Shown: one piece after another, positions 30,260 to 39,021 of the stretch
How positions within the stretch are numbered: the first letter of the stretch is position 1
Layout of the letters: each line of letters opens with the position of its first letter
NCBI RefSeq assembly: GCF_002101555.1
Contig: NZ_LQOL01000052.1
Location: 1-64,000, forward strand
DNA from: Mycolicibacterium canariasense
GTDB lineage: Bacteria; Actinomycetota; Actinomycetes; Mycobacteriales; Mycobacteriaceae
Direction of reading: 5' to 3'
DNA: 64,000 nt
Position numbers and translations under genes: made by a program
The notes under the pieces: generated by a model
What the model was told of the DNA's origin: nothing
The model's database searches: none
Seen by the model: the letters and a program-made list of their open reading frames with translations, nothing else

Positions 30260-31189
30260 CTAACTCTGTCCTACCGCCGGGCTTTGTCCTTTCGGCGCAG
30301 AGAACACCGCCGACGCCGCGGTGAGTCGGTCATCGGTGACTCGGCCATACACCGCCTGGGTCATGCGCTCGGTATGCCCGTGCCAGGCAGCGACGACATC
30401 GGCGGCGACTCCCGCGGCTCGCATCCGGGAGATGTTTGAGTGGCGCAGCTTGCCGAGCGTGATCGCCTTGAGGCCGGCGGTCGTGCGCTGGGCGGTGAAC
30501 TCGCGCGAGTATTCGCGCACCGGCAGGGGAGTGCCATCAGCCCGCGATAGTAGGAGGCTGGCATCCGCGAGCGGCCGGCCAATAGCCAAGCGCTCCCGCA
30601 GGTGGACGGTGCGCATTGCTTTCAGCATGCCCAGCTTCCGTGCGGGCACCGGGAGATCGCGGGCGCTGCGGTCGGTCTTGGGCGTGACGATGGTGTCGCG
30701 ACCATTGACGTCGACTCGGGCCTGGCGGATGCGCAACACGCCCGCCTCTAGGTCGATGTCCGACCACCGCAGCCCGCCCACCTCCTCGCGGCGCAGGCCA
30801 AGTAGCGTCAGTGCAAAGCACCCTGCGAGGCGGTGCGTCGAGACGTGATCGAGAAACACGGACATTTGCGCGGGTGTCCAGATGTCATCGGCGGCCGTCG
30901 CGGTGATCGACTTCTGCTCAGGCGATTCGAGGTCGGTTGACGGGTCATACGGCAGCCAGCGCATCCGCTTCGCGTGCGCCATCACCGGCTTGAGCCGAAC
31001 GATGGCGCGGCGCTTGGTGGCCGGCGCCAGTGGTTGGCCGCTCTTGCCTGCAAGCGCAGCTGACCAGTCGGCCAGTGCGGCCGGGGTTAGCTTTTGCACC
31101 TGGACTGCGCCGAAGGCGCTGGCGACGAACGATCGCAGCTCGAACTGCTTCTTGATGCTGGCGCGACTCCGCGCGGTCCCGCAGGAGCG
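30260..31189 (-). pseudogene. tyrosine integrase, N-terminally truncated
   Basis: From 31189 the open frame reads SIKKQFELRSFVASAFGAVQ, then VQKLTPAALADWSAALAG, the end of the integrase core-binding domain. It continues through the catalytic domain: first Arg in LLGLRREEVGGLRW, LRHSNISRMRAAG, and AAWHGHTERMTQAVYGRV with the catalytic His and Tyr. An in-frame TAG at 31190-31192 and foreign sequence beyond it show that the N-terminal arm-binding part is missing. The only start available is an internal GTG (31099). It lies beside its probable target tRNA-Ala and points toward it, as usual. It is probably inactive, though the catalytic residues are kept. Confidence 0.8.
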
Positions 31190-31684
31190 CTATTGGACAC
31201 TTTGGCCGGTGTTGTCGAGGTTGACGTTCTCGGTGTAACTGACGCGGCACTTCGGGAGCTTCCCGACGACGCCACGGGACGCCTTCATATCATGGCGCAC
31301 AACTGGGCAGCAGCGACGGCATCCCCAATGTCGCTGCGGACGCCAGGATTCGCGCCGGTCACCGTGCGCGTCGCCGAGCCTGGGCCGCTCATCGCGATGA
31401 AGCTGCAATCACTGATGGACTGAGGCGCGGCCAAGGAGGCCAGCGACCTATTGGACATCGTACGGTTGGTGCTCGACCCGACTGCCGGTGCCGCTGCGCG
31501 ACAACAACGTTCGGGCGCGGATCCGCAGTTGCGGGCTGATTGCCTGCTCTACGTGAAGCTTTGGCTGATTACTCACGCGAAACGGTCGCTAAGCCGCATC
31601 AGAAATATCCCGGAAGGCCAGGCGATGGCATTGGACGACATCGAGCTCACCGCAGAGCTCCTCCTCGCATCGGTACAGCCCTAG
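31163..31684 (+). pseudogene. AbiEii-like nucleotidyltransferase toxin remnant with an in-frame stop
   Basis: One reading frame spans GALLDTLAGVVEVDVLGVTDAALRELPDD, then VAEPGPLIAMKLQSLMD, a TGA at 31421-31423, and resumes in the same frame as GAAKEASDLLDIVRLVLDP, ending IRNIPEGQAMALDDIELTAELLLASVQP. The two halves read as one protein, so a CGA-to-TGA change broke the gene. The pattern resembles the C-terminal part of actinobacterial AbiEii/AbiGii-type or related nucleotidyltransferase-fold toxins. The 5' end is missing, and the left border fuses with integrase DNA near 31.17-31.19 kb. The start given is approximate and the family call is tentative. Confidence 0.5.
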
Positions 31685-31839
31685 CGTCATTACTGCGCCG
31701 ACTCCAACGGCGTCGTATCAGCACATCCCTCGCGCTGACGACAGTTTTGACGACAACGCTGACAACAGTTGCTGCCCCAAATACGTCGTCTACACGAGAA
31801 TCTGCGCCCGTTCCGCCTGGTCGAGGAGTCTGCCCGGTC

Positions 31840-31879
31840 CTGGCAGTGTGGGGGTCAGGGGTTCGAATCCCTTAGCTCC
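31840..31879 (+). repeat. attachment-site repeat, right copy (partial tRNA-Ala)
   Basis: Forty bases copy 30138-30178 of tRNA-Ala with a single missing C in the T stem. There is no 5' half here, so it is not a tRNA gene. It marks the right end of the integrated element, about 1.7 kb after the left copy. DNA from 31685 to 32170 otherwise holds no gene I can support. Confidence 0.8.
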
Positions 31880-32170
31880 CTCCACCGGACAGGGGCGTTC
31901 GCAGCCTCGACGATCGAGTGGGTCGTTAAAGGCCGACCGCCCTCGCTCACCATGGCGGCGACTTTCATTGGCAGACAGTCAAAGGGTGGTGAACTCGGAT
32001 CGTCTGAACGGCCCGATAGTCATACCGTCTACAGTGCGTGTCATCCAATCGTCTACATCTCGATGTTTGTACGACGCCGCGCGCAATCGGTCCAATACTG
32101 TGTGCTACCGCTGGAAGGCCAACGGCCACGTTCGGTACACCACCGACCAGGCTGCCGCCATGAGCGAGGA

Positions 32171-32362
32171 GTGCCGAGCGAGAGCGAGCAGACGTCAGAG
32201 GAGCATGCTGGAACTGACTTCGACCGTCAGTGGGACGCGTTGGCGGCGTTGGTGTCTCCGCTTAAGGATGTAGACCTGCCATCTCTTGCCGTCGTCGCCA
32301 TCGGGGTGGCGTCACTTGGTCTGGCAGATCTCGCCACCACGGTCAGCGACCTCAGGAGCTAG
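32171..32362 (+). CDS. small hypothetical protein
   Basis: A possible 63-residue protein from GTG 32171, directly preceded by a GAGCGAGGA site. It reads as a polar N-terminus and a hydrophobic helix (LPSLAVVAIGVASLGLADLATT). No family recognised. It lies between the right attachment repeat and the GAF-EAL gene in DNA of poor coding character, so the call is weak. Confidence 0.25.
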   Translation: MPSESEQTSEEHAGTDFDRQWDALAALVSPLKDVDLPSLAVVAIGVASLGLADLATTVSDLRS

Positions 32363-32613
32363 TCACGATGTGCTGCGACGCACGCCGGAATTCCGGCCGG
32401 TTTGGAGTCCGTGGGCCGCGGTCGCGGCGCCTTGCCCGGCTTTGCCCGGTCGGTTCGATCCCGTCGAATGAGGCTCTTTGACGGCCGAATTCTCTGTTGT
32501 GCGGTGTCGCCGCAGAAGATGTGCGTAACCTGAGTGAGGCCGTAGTGCCGCGGGCCTCGCCATACACCAGAACGACTTGCAGGGGCTGGTGGCCGATGCG
32601 GAGGAAAGGCGCA

Positions 32614-33909
32614 ATGAATCGGCTGATACACGCATTGACCACTTCGGTGGATCCAGCGTCGCTGATGGTTCGCGTCGCCGAGCAAGCGTGCGCATTCATG
32701 GCCAACGCTGATGGTGCAGCCATCACCCTGCTTCGCGCCTCCGACAATGCCTACGTGACGGTGTCGGCCAGTGGCGTACTGGCGCCTGCCCTGGGCTTCG
32801 TGATCCCGAAGGACCGCAGTTTGCAGGGCGCCGCGGCCCGGGCGAAACAGCCGCTCTTCGTGAACGACGCGCCAACGGACAGCCGGTTGTCGCGGAAAGT
32901 CCGTGCGCTCAACAAACAGTGGGGTACTCGATCATGGGCCGTTATTCCGTTGATACACAATGGTGTAGCCACCGGCTCTCTGATGTTGGCCGCCGCGGCC
33001 CCGGGTGCCTTCACTGCAAAGGACATCGACCCGATGGTCGCGGTCAGCGACTTTGTTTCGGCATTGATCAGCAGCCAATCGGAGCTCTCGGCGCTGCTCA
33101 CACATACGATCATCGACGGTCAAGACGGTGCGCGGGGAGCCTTCACGGCTCGGTTCGTCGCATCGGTGATGATGCCCGAGGCAGTCGAGACCGAGGGGCA
33201 CCAGATCCGACTGGATGCGCTGCTCGCCCAACCCGACTTGTTTCGCGTGGCGTTCCAACCCATCGTGCATCTGGCGAGCGACAAGACGATCGCCTACGAA
33301 GGGCTGGTGCGCTTTCCCGTGTCGTCGGGGTTGACTCCGGCGCAGTGGTTCAGCACGGCGCGCCGCCTGGGGCGGGGCCTCGACCTGGAAGATGCCGCGC
33401 TGCGTGCCGTCTTGGCTGCCGCGCAGGGCATCCCGACCGATTGTCCGGTCGCGGTCAATCTGAGTCCGACCGCTGCACTGGAAGAGCCGATCCAGGACTT
33501 CTTGATAGCCCAAGACCGAGAATTGATCATTGAAATCACTGAGCACGAGCCGTTTCCCGACGACCTCGCTGTGGGCCTGAAGCGCCTGCGCGATCGGGGG
33601 ATCGGCCTGGCGGTCGACGATGCCGGCGCCGGCTATGCGAGCTTTGCTCAATTACTGCGCCTTCGTCCTGACATCATCAAGATCGACGGTGAGCTGATTG
33701 CCGACATCGACAACGATCCGGCCAAGCGGGCCATAGCCACGGCGCTTGCCTCGCTGGGCGCCGAGATGGATGCGAGGATTGTCGCCGAAGCGGTGGAGAC
33801 GTCCGGCCAGCTCCAGACCTTGATTCATCTCGGTATCGAGTGCGGCCAAGGCTTCCACCTCGGCATGCCACAACGCCTGGAGAAGCCATGCCATCGGAGA
33901 TGGTTGTGA
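32614..33909 (+). CDS. GAF-EAL domain protein (cyclic-di-GMP phosphodiesterase-like)
   Basis: The 431-residue protein has an N-terminal GAF sensor (about 10-165: LMVRVAEQACAFMANADGAAITLL, IPLIHNGVATGSLMLAAA) and a C-terminal EAL domain (about 205-425). EAL signatures are altered but the metal and catalytic positions look kept: YEGLVRF for EALxR, VAVNLSP, IIEITEHEP, VDDAGAGYASFAQLL for DDFGTGYSS, DIIKIDGELI, VAEAVET and QGFHLGMPQ. It probably hydrolyses or senses cyclic-di-GMP. The ATG at 32614 has GGAGGAAAGG upstream. The malonate operon follows on the same strand. Confidence 0.85.
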   Translation: MNRLIHALTTSVDPASLMVRVAEQACAFMANADGAAITLLRASDNAYVTVSASGVLAPALGFVIPKDRSLQGAAARAKQPLFVNDAPTDSRLSRKVRALNKQWGTRSWAVIPLIHNGVATGSLMLAAAAPGAFTAKDIDPMVAVSDFVSALISSQSELSALLTHTIIDGQDGARGAFTARFVASVMMPEAVETEGHQIRLDALLAQPDLFRVAFQPIVHLASDKTIAYEGLVRFPVSSGLTPAQWFSTARRLGRGLDLEDAALRAVLAAAQGIPTDCPVAVNLSPTAALEEPIQDFLIAQDRELIIEITEHEPFPDDLAVGLKRLRDRGIGLAVDDAGAGYASFAQLLRLRPDIIKIDGELIADIDNDPAKRAIATALASLGAEMDARIVAEAVETSGQLQTLIHLGIECGQGFHLGMPQRLEKPCHRRWL

Positions 33910-34022
33910 TCAAGGGGGCCGGTGAGGCCACGGCCCGACGCGGCGGTTCGCATCTGGCACTGATCTGTCACCCCGACGCCGTCACCGCCGTCATCCTCGA
34001 CGCAGCACGGTCGGTCGGCTGA
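33888..34022 (+). CDS. short open frame ahead of mdcA
   Basis: A 44-residue frame (MPSEMVVIKGAGEATARRGG...) starts within the end of the GAF-EAL gene and stops one base before the mdcA ATG (TGAGATG). The third-position GC is high and the stop/start spacing suggests translational coupling, but no family is recognised. It could be a leader peptide or a chance frame. Confidence 0.3.
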   Translation: MPSEMVVIKGAGEATARRGGSHLALICHPDAVTAVILDAARSVG

Positions 34023-34023
34023 G

Positions 34024-35655
34024 ATGTGGGATACCCGCCGCGCGGCCAAGGCCGACCGGATACGGGCAGGCGCCGCGCACAGCGACGGCAAGCTGATTCG
34101 GCCGAGCGAGCTCACCGACTTCTTCCACGCCGTACTCCGCCCTGCGGACCGTGTCGCACTGGAGGGGGACAACCAGAAGCAGGCCGACTTCCTGTCCAGG
34201 ACACTCGCCGAGTGTGATCCGACCCGAATCCACGGACTGCACATGCTGATTCCCTCGGTGTCGCGGCCTGAGCACCTCGATCTGTTCGAACGCGGCATCG
34301 CCGGCAGGCTCGACCTGTGCTACGCCGGCCCGCAGAGCGTGCGGATCGCGCAGCTCGTCGAAGACGGCACCGTGCACATCGGGGACATCCACACCTATGT
34401 CGAGTTGTATGCGCGGATGTTCGTCGACCTGATCCCTGATGTCGCGCTGCTGTGCGCATCTGCTGCCGACGAGCACGGCAACCTCTACACCGGACCCAAT
34501 ACCGAAGACACCCCAACGATCGCCGAAGCGGCGGCGTTCCGTGACGGCATCGTGATCGTGCAGGCCGACGAAATCGTCGCCACCGACAGCCTCGCACGGG
34601 TCGACATTCCGGCCGACTGGGTCGACTTCGTGGTGCAGGCCGATCGTCCGTTCTTCCTGGAACCGTTGTTCACCCGCGACCCGCGGCACATCGGAGACGT
34701 GGAGATCCTCACGGCAATGATCGCGCTACGCGGTGTCTACGAACGCCACGAGGTCGTGTCACTCAACCACGGGGTCGGATTCGACACCGCGGCAATCGAA
34801 CTCATCATTCCAACCTATGGTGAGCGCCTCGGCTTGAAGGGCCGGATAGCCAAACACTGGGTGCTGAACCCGCACCCGACGCTGATTCCCGCGATCGAAT
34901 CGGGCTGGGTGGAGTCGGTCCACAGCTTCGGCGGTGAGTCCGGGATGAACGACTACGTCGCCGCCCGCCCCGACGTGTTCTTCACCGGTGCCGACGGCTC
35001 GCTGCGGTCCAACCGCGCGCTGGCCCAACTTGCCGGGCAATATGCCATCGACATGTTCATCGGATCGTCGCTGCAGATCGACCGAGACGGGAATTCCTCG
35101 ACGGTCACCGACGGGCGGATCTCGGGCTTCGGCGGCGCACCGAACATGGGTCATGATCCGCACGGCCGCCGGCACGCCTCACCGGCATGGCTCAATCTGG
35201 CCCACGGTGAGGGCAGTAGCCGGCGCGGCCGCAAACTCGTGGTCCAGATGGTCCAAACCTTCCGTGCCAGTGGCGTTCCCACCTTCGTCGAGGAACTCGA
35301 CGCCGTCGACGTCGGACAACAGGCCGGCCTCGCCATGCCGCCGGTGATGATCTACGGCGACGACGTTTCCCACGTCGTCACCGAGGAAGGCGTGGCCTAT
35401 CTCTACAAAGCCCACTCGCTCGCCGACCGCCGCGCCGCGCTGGCGGCGATCGCCGGCGTGACACCGATCGGCAGGGCAGCCGATACGAAACGCACCGAAG
35501 CGCTGCGCCGAGACGGCCTGGTTGCCTTCCCCCAGGATCTCCAGGTGGAAACCAGGTTGGCCAACCGGTCACTGCTGGCGGCACGCAGCATCGCCGACCT
35601 GGTCGCCTGGTCCGGCGGACTCTACGAACCGCCCTCCCAATTCAGGGATTGGTGA
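34024..35655 (+). CDS. mdcA: malonate decarboxylase subunit alpha (MdcA)
   Basis: MdcA is the acyl-carrier-protein transferase of biotin-independent malonate decarboxylase; it swaps malonate for the acetyl group on MdcC. The 543-residue product matches full-length family members: MWDTRRAAKADRI at the start, VALEGDNQKQADFLSRTL, LDLCYAGPQSVRIAQLVEDG, GFGGAPNMGHDPHGRRHASPAWL and VSHVVTEEGVAYLYKA near the end. It is the first recognised gene of an operon containing every subunit and both cofactor-loading enzymes. Confidence 0.96.
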   Translation: MWDTRRAAKADRIRAGAAHSDGKLIRPSELTDFFHAVLRPADRVALEGDNQKQADFLSRTLAECDPTRIHGLHMLIPSVSRPEHLDLFERGIAGRLDLCYAGPQSVRIAQLVEDGTVHIGDIHTYVELYARMFVDLIPDVALLCASAADEHGNLYTGPNTEDTPTIAEAAAFRDGIVIVQADEIVATDSLARVDIPADWVDFVVQADRPFFLEPLFTRDPRHIGDVEILTAMIALRGVYERHEVVSLNHGVGFDTAAIELIIPTYGERLGLKGRIAKHWVLNPHPTLIPAIESGWVESVHSFGGESGMNDYVAARPDVFFTGADGSLRSNRALAQLAGQYAIDMFIGSSLQIDRDGNSSTVTDGRISGFGGAPNMGHDPHGRRHASPAWLNLAHGEGSSRRGRKLVVQMVQTFRASGVPTFVEELDAVDVGQQAGLAMPPVMIYGDDVSHVVTEEGVAYLYKAHSLADRRAALAAIAGVTPIGRAADTKRTEALRRDGLVAFPQDLQVETRLANRSLLAARSIADLVAWSGGLYEPPSQFRDW

Positions 35656-35658
35656 CCC

Positions 35659-36501
35659 GTGCCCACCGCGACAATCAACCGAGCAGTTCACTTGGCGAAA
35701 CTTGCGAGTGATGCCCTCGTCGGTGAGGCGGAGCTGACACCGAAACCGGGCTTGGTGGACCGGCGAGGGTCGGGTGCCCATACCGACATGGATCTGGACA
35801 TGTTGCACGCCGCGATCGAATCGCTGCACCTGCCCTTCGTCGAATGCGCAACGGCTGCAATGGAGTTGGGAATGGGTGCCGACTTGCGTGCGACCCTCGG
35901 CGAGATCGGGCGAGCCGGTGAAGCCCGGATGCTCGAGGCGACCGGCGGGGTGAACACGCATCGCGGCGCGCTGTGGGCGCTGGGACTGCTGTGCGCCGGG
36001 GCAGCGTTGGCCGGTGACGCCGTCACCAATGCCGCACGGCTGGCCCGCACGGCCGACCCCGCCGTCACGCCGGCACAAAGTCCATCGCATGGCGAGCTGG
36101 CGCGGCGCCGCTACCGGGTCGGCGGTGCTGTCGGACAGGCGCAGAACGGTTTTCCTGCGGTGCACCGGTACGCACTGCCCATGTTGTCGGCAACTCGCGC
36201 CGAGGGCGGCACCGAGGACACGGCACGGGTGGATGCGCTGTTGGCCCTGATCGCCCACGTCGACGACACCTGCGTGCTGCACCGGGACGGCTGGGCCGGG
36301 CTGCGCGCGATCCAATCGGCGGCCTCGGCGACGTTGACTGCCGGGGGATACCGCACACCGGCCGGACGGATCCGTTTCACCGAACTCGACGACCTCTGCC
36401 TGCGCCGGCGCATCTCTCCCGGCGGCAGCGCCGACCTGCTGGCGGTAACGCTGTTCCTCGACGAGCTCGCAGACCGAAAGAGCGCCGAATGCACACCATG
36501 A
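35659..36501 (+). CDS. mdcB: triphosphoribosyl-dephospho-CoA synthase (MdcB)
   Basis: Makes the precursor of the 2'-(5''-phosphoribosyl)-3'-dephospho-CoA prosthetic group from ATP and dephospho-CoA. The 280-residue protein shows LTPKPGLVDRRGSGAHTDMDLDMLHAAI, TGGVNTHRGALWALGLL and DDTCVLHRDGWAGL. GTG start 3 bases after the mdcA stop; it overlaps mdcC by 13 bases. Confidence 0.93.
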   Translation: MPTATINRAVHLAKLASDALVGEAELTPKPGLVDRRGSGAHTDMDLDMLHAAIESLHLPFVECATAAMELGMGADLRATLGEIGRAGEARMLEATGGVNTHRGALWALGLLCAGAALAGDAVTNAARLARTADPAVTPAQSPSHGELARRRYRVGGAVGQAQNGFPAVHRYALPMLSATRAEGGTEDTARVDALLALIAHVDDTCVLHRDGWAGLRAIQSAASATLTAGGYRTPAGRIRFTELDDLCLRRRISPGGSADLLAVTLFLDELADRKSAECTP

Positions 36502-36794
36502 CCTTTCACTATCCGGCCGCAGACGCCGCGGCACGGGCCGCTCACGTCGGTGTGGTCGCATCCGGAGATCTGGAAATCCTGCTGCAACCACCGGCCGGTG
36601 AAGAGCCGGGCGATCGCGCCACGGTTCGGGTCCGGACCAGTGTCGACGGGTTCGACACCGTCTGGCGTGCCGCCCTGGACCGTTTCTTCGGGCACACCGC
36701 GTTGGCCGGCCGCTGGGAACTCAACGACTTCGGTGCCACTCCGGCGGTCGTGACTTTGCGACTGCGACAAGCCGCGGAGGCCGCGATAGCATGA
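36489..36794 (+). CDS. mdcC: malonate decarboxylase acyl carrier subunit delta (MdcC)
   Basis: A 101-residue carrier protein. The prosthetic-group Ser lies in GVVASGDLEILLQP, and the rest follows the MdcC pattern (VRVRTSVDGFDTVWRAALDRFF, ELNDFGATPAVVTLRLRQA). It holds malonyl and acetyl groups during the cycle. It overlaps mdcB before and the mdcDE gene after (4 bases). Confidence 0.92.
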   Translation: MHTMTFHYPAADAAARAAHVGVVASGDLEILLQPPAGEEPGDRATVRVRTSVDGFDTVWRAALDRFFGHTALAGRWELNDFGATPAVVTLRLRQAAEAAIA

Positions 36795-38437
36795 CCGGCC
36801 TGCTCATCGACGAGTCCTGGCGAGAGTTGTTGCGGCGACGCAGCTTCATCGAACTCGGCGCCCTGGGCCGTGCCAGCGCGCTGCTTGATCCCGGCACGGC
36901 ACGGGTGCTCGCCGGTCCCTTCGACCGGTTGGAATCACCGTGGTTGGCGCCGCAGGGCATCACCCCCCAGGCCGACGATGGGACCGTCATCGCGCGTGGC
37001 ACGGTCGACGGAAAGCCCGTTGTGGTCGCCGCGATCGAACAAGGCTTCCAGGGCGGCGGCACCGGTGAGGTGTCCGGCGCCAAAATCTCGCAGGCACTCC
37101 TGCAAGCCGCAAACGACTCCCGCAACGGCGTGCCGACCGCCGCGGTGATACTCCTCGAGACCGGCGGAGTACGGCTTCAGGAGGCAAACCTGGGGCTCAA
37201 CGCGGTCGCCGAAATCTGCTCGGCGGTACTGGATCTGCGGCCCTTGGCGCCGGTGATCGGCATCATCGCGGGCACGGTCGGCTCATTCGGCGGGATGAGT
37301 ATCGCTGCGGGACTGTGTACCCGTCTGATCGTCACGCCGCACGCCCGCATCGGCCTCAACGGTCCCGCCGTCATCGAACAGGAAGCCGGTGTCGATGAAT
37401 TCGATTCCAGCGATCACGCATTGATCTGGGCTGTCGACGGTGGTGAGCGGAGGTATGCGGCCGGCTTGGCCGACGCGTTGGTGCCCGACGACGCCGACCG
37501 GATCCGTGCTGCGCTGATCGACGCCCTGGCTGCCGGGGTACCCGAACCGGGGCGGCATCGCAGTGAACAGGTGGACGCACTGGCGGCCCGACTGGGTGCG
37601 CTGAATCCGAGCGCCCCGGCCCAGGCCGACGCCGGCACCGCGAGCAGGCGGGGCCTGACATGGCTGCAGGGCCTCTCCGGGGTTGACGCGGAACCGGTTG
37701 TGCCCTCGGTCGTGTCGGCTGATGTGGCGGGGGCACGCTACCTGGCGGTGGTACCCGACCGTGACAACCGCTTCTACCGGGCTCGGCAGGGTCAGGTAGG
37801 TCTCACCGAATCACTGGCGCTCGCGCAGAGCATCAGAAATCTGATCGGCGAGGATGCCTCGGCAGACGTCAAACGCGCGCTTGTCGCCGTCGTCGACGTT
37901 CCCAGCCAGGCCTACGGTCGCAATGAGGAAATTGCCGGCTTGCACCAGGCGATGGCTGCAGCCACCGACGCGTACCATGCGGCAAGGGTCGCCGGGCACC
38001 CGGTCGTTGCCGTCGTGGTCGGTACCGCGCTGTCCGGGGGCTTTCTGACCCACGGCCTGCAGGCCAATCAGATTCTGGCCCTGAGTCACCCGAGCGTGGA
38101 GATCCACGCCATGCACAAGCAAGCCGCAGCGCGGATCACCCGGCGCACCGTCGAGGAGCTCGAGCAATTGGGCTCCACGATCCTGCCCATGAGCTACCGA
38201 ATCACCGACTGGGCCAAACTGGGCTACTGCGACGGCCTCCTTCATGTCGAGGACCCGGACACGCCCACCGGCATTGACATCGCGACCGTGCGCGCCGCCA
38301 TCGACGCCGCCATCGCCCGCGCCCGCAACGCCCCGCGCGATTTGTCGAATCGGCTCGAATCGGAGGCGGCGCGCGTCACCCGACAAGCCTCCCGTCGGGT
38401 ACGTGATCTCATTGCTCAGCAATGGGATTCACCGTGA
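36791..38437 (+). CDS. mdcD: malonate decarboxylase beta-gamma fusion (MdcD-MdcE)
   Basis: Residues 1-about 280 match the beta subunit MdcD (RRSFIELGALGRASALLDPG, GGGTGEVSGAKISQALLQA, AVILLETGGVRLQEANLGL, GTVGSFGGMSIAAGLCTRLI). Residues about 285-548 match gamma subunit MdcE (RGLTWLQGLSG, VVDVPSQAYGRNEE, VVGTALSGGFLTHGLQANQILAL). Together they decarboxylate malonyl-S-ACP to acetyl-S-ACP. In many bacteria these are two genes; here there is a single 548-residue frame with no stop between them. Confidence 0.94.
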   Translation: MTGLLIDESWRELLRRRSFIELGALGRASALLDPGTARVLAGPFDRLESPWLAPQGITPQADDGTVIARGTVDGKPVVVAAIEQGFQGGGTGEVSGAKISQALLQAANDSRNGVPTAAVILLETGGVRLQEANLGLNAVAEICSAVLDLRPLAPVIGIIAGTVGSFGGMSIAAGLCTRLIVTPHARIGLNGPAVIEQEAGVDEFDSSDHALIWAVDGGERRYAAGLADALVPDDADRIRAALIDALAAGVPEPGRHRSEQVDALAARLGALNPSAPAQADAGTASRRGLTWLQGLSGVDAEPVVPSVVSADVAGARYLAVVPDRDNRFYRARQGQVGLTESLALAQSIRNLIGEDASADVKRALVAVVDVPSQAYGRNEEIAGLHQAMAAATDAYHAARVAGHPVVAVVVGTALSGGFLTHGLQANQILALSHPSVEIHAMHKQAAARITRRTVEELEQLGSTILPMSYRITDWAKLGYCDGLLHVEDPDTPTGIDIATVRAAIDAAIARARNAPRDLSNRLESEAARVTRQASRRVRDLIAQQWDSP

Positions 38438-39021
38438 ACCCACACGACCTGCTGCAATGTTCGGCCACGCCGGTGTTGCCGCCCGCGGCGCCGGACTGGG
38501 TCCACGACGCGTTGGAGGCCACGCCATGGGTGGTGGTCCGCCGAGCCCGCGCCAGACCGGGGCGGATCGCCGTCGGAGTTCGCGGACCGACACGTTCGGC
38601 GCGCTTCCCCTTCCAGATGAGCACCGAGGATGCCATCGCGGTGGTGACCCCCGAGGAATTGGCCCGCCGGAGAGTCGCACCCGACCGGCCCGCCTTACGC
38701 GCGTTGGAATTGATCGGGCCGGTGCTCGACGAAGCCGGGGTGGCGTGGGGGCCGACCGGCAGCGTGGGCTTTGAACTGGCCACCCACGTCCGAACCGTCA
38801 CCGCGGACAGTGATCTCGATCTGATCATCCGGATGCCGCGGCCGACCCAACTGGCCGTAGCCGACGAAGCGGTGCGGGCTTCGGCCGTCCGTATCGACTG
38901 CCAGGTGGAGACGCAGCTGGGGGCGGTCGCGCTGGCCGAACTCACCGGTGGCACAACGGAAGTTTTGCTCCGCACCGCCGACGGTCCCCGGCTGATCGCT
39001 CGCACCGACGTGATCGCGTGA
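38434..39021 (+). CDS. mdcG: malonate decarboxylase holo-ACP synthase (MdcG)
   Basis: Attaches the phosphoribosyl-dephospho-CoA prosthetic group to MdcC. The 195-residue product has the nucleotidyltransferase signature GSVGFELATHVRTVTADSDLDLIIRMP and an N-terminal HDLLQ start typical of MdcG. The GTG at 38434 overlaps the previous stop (GTGA); an ATG four codons upstream (38422) is also possible. It overlaps mdcH by 4 bases. Confidence 0.92.
   Translation: MNPHDLLQCSATPVLPPAAPDWVHDALEATPWVVVRRARARPGRIAVGVRGPTRSARFPFQMSTEDAIAVVTPEELARRRVAPDRPALRALELIGPVLDEAGVAWGPTGSVGFELATHVRTVTADSDLDLIIRMPRPTQLAVADEAVRASAVRIDCQVETQLGAVALAELTGGTTEVLLRTADGPRLIARTDVIA

Noticed and set aside
32080..32160. Excisionase or MerR-like trace (RWKANGHVRYTTD) in one frame
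   Set aside because: Suggestive of a helix-turn-helix remnant, but too short and without an intact helix pair.
31769..32362. 197-residue frame crossing the right attachment repeat
   Set aside because: Runs through the tRNA-derived repeat and low-complexity sequence; only the last 63 codons have a start with a ribosome site, listed separately at low confidence.
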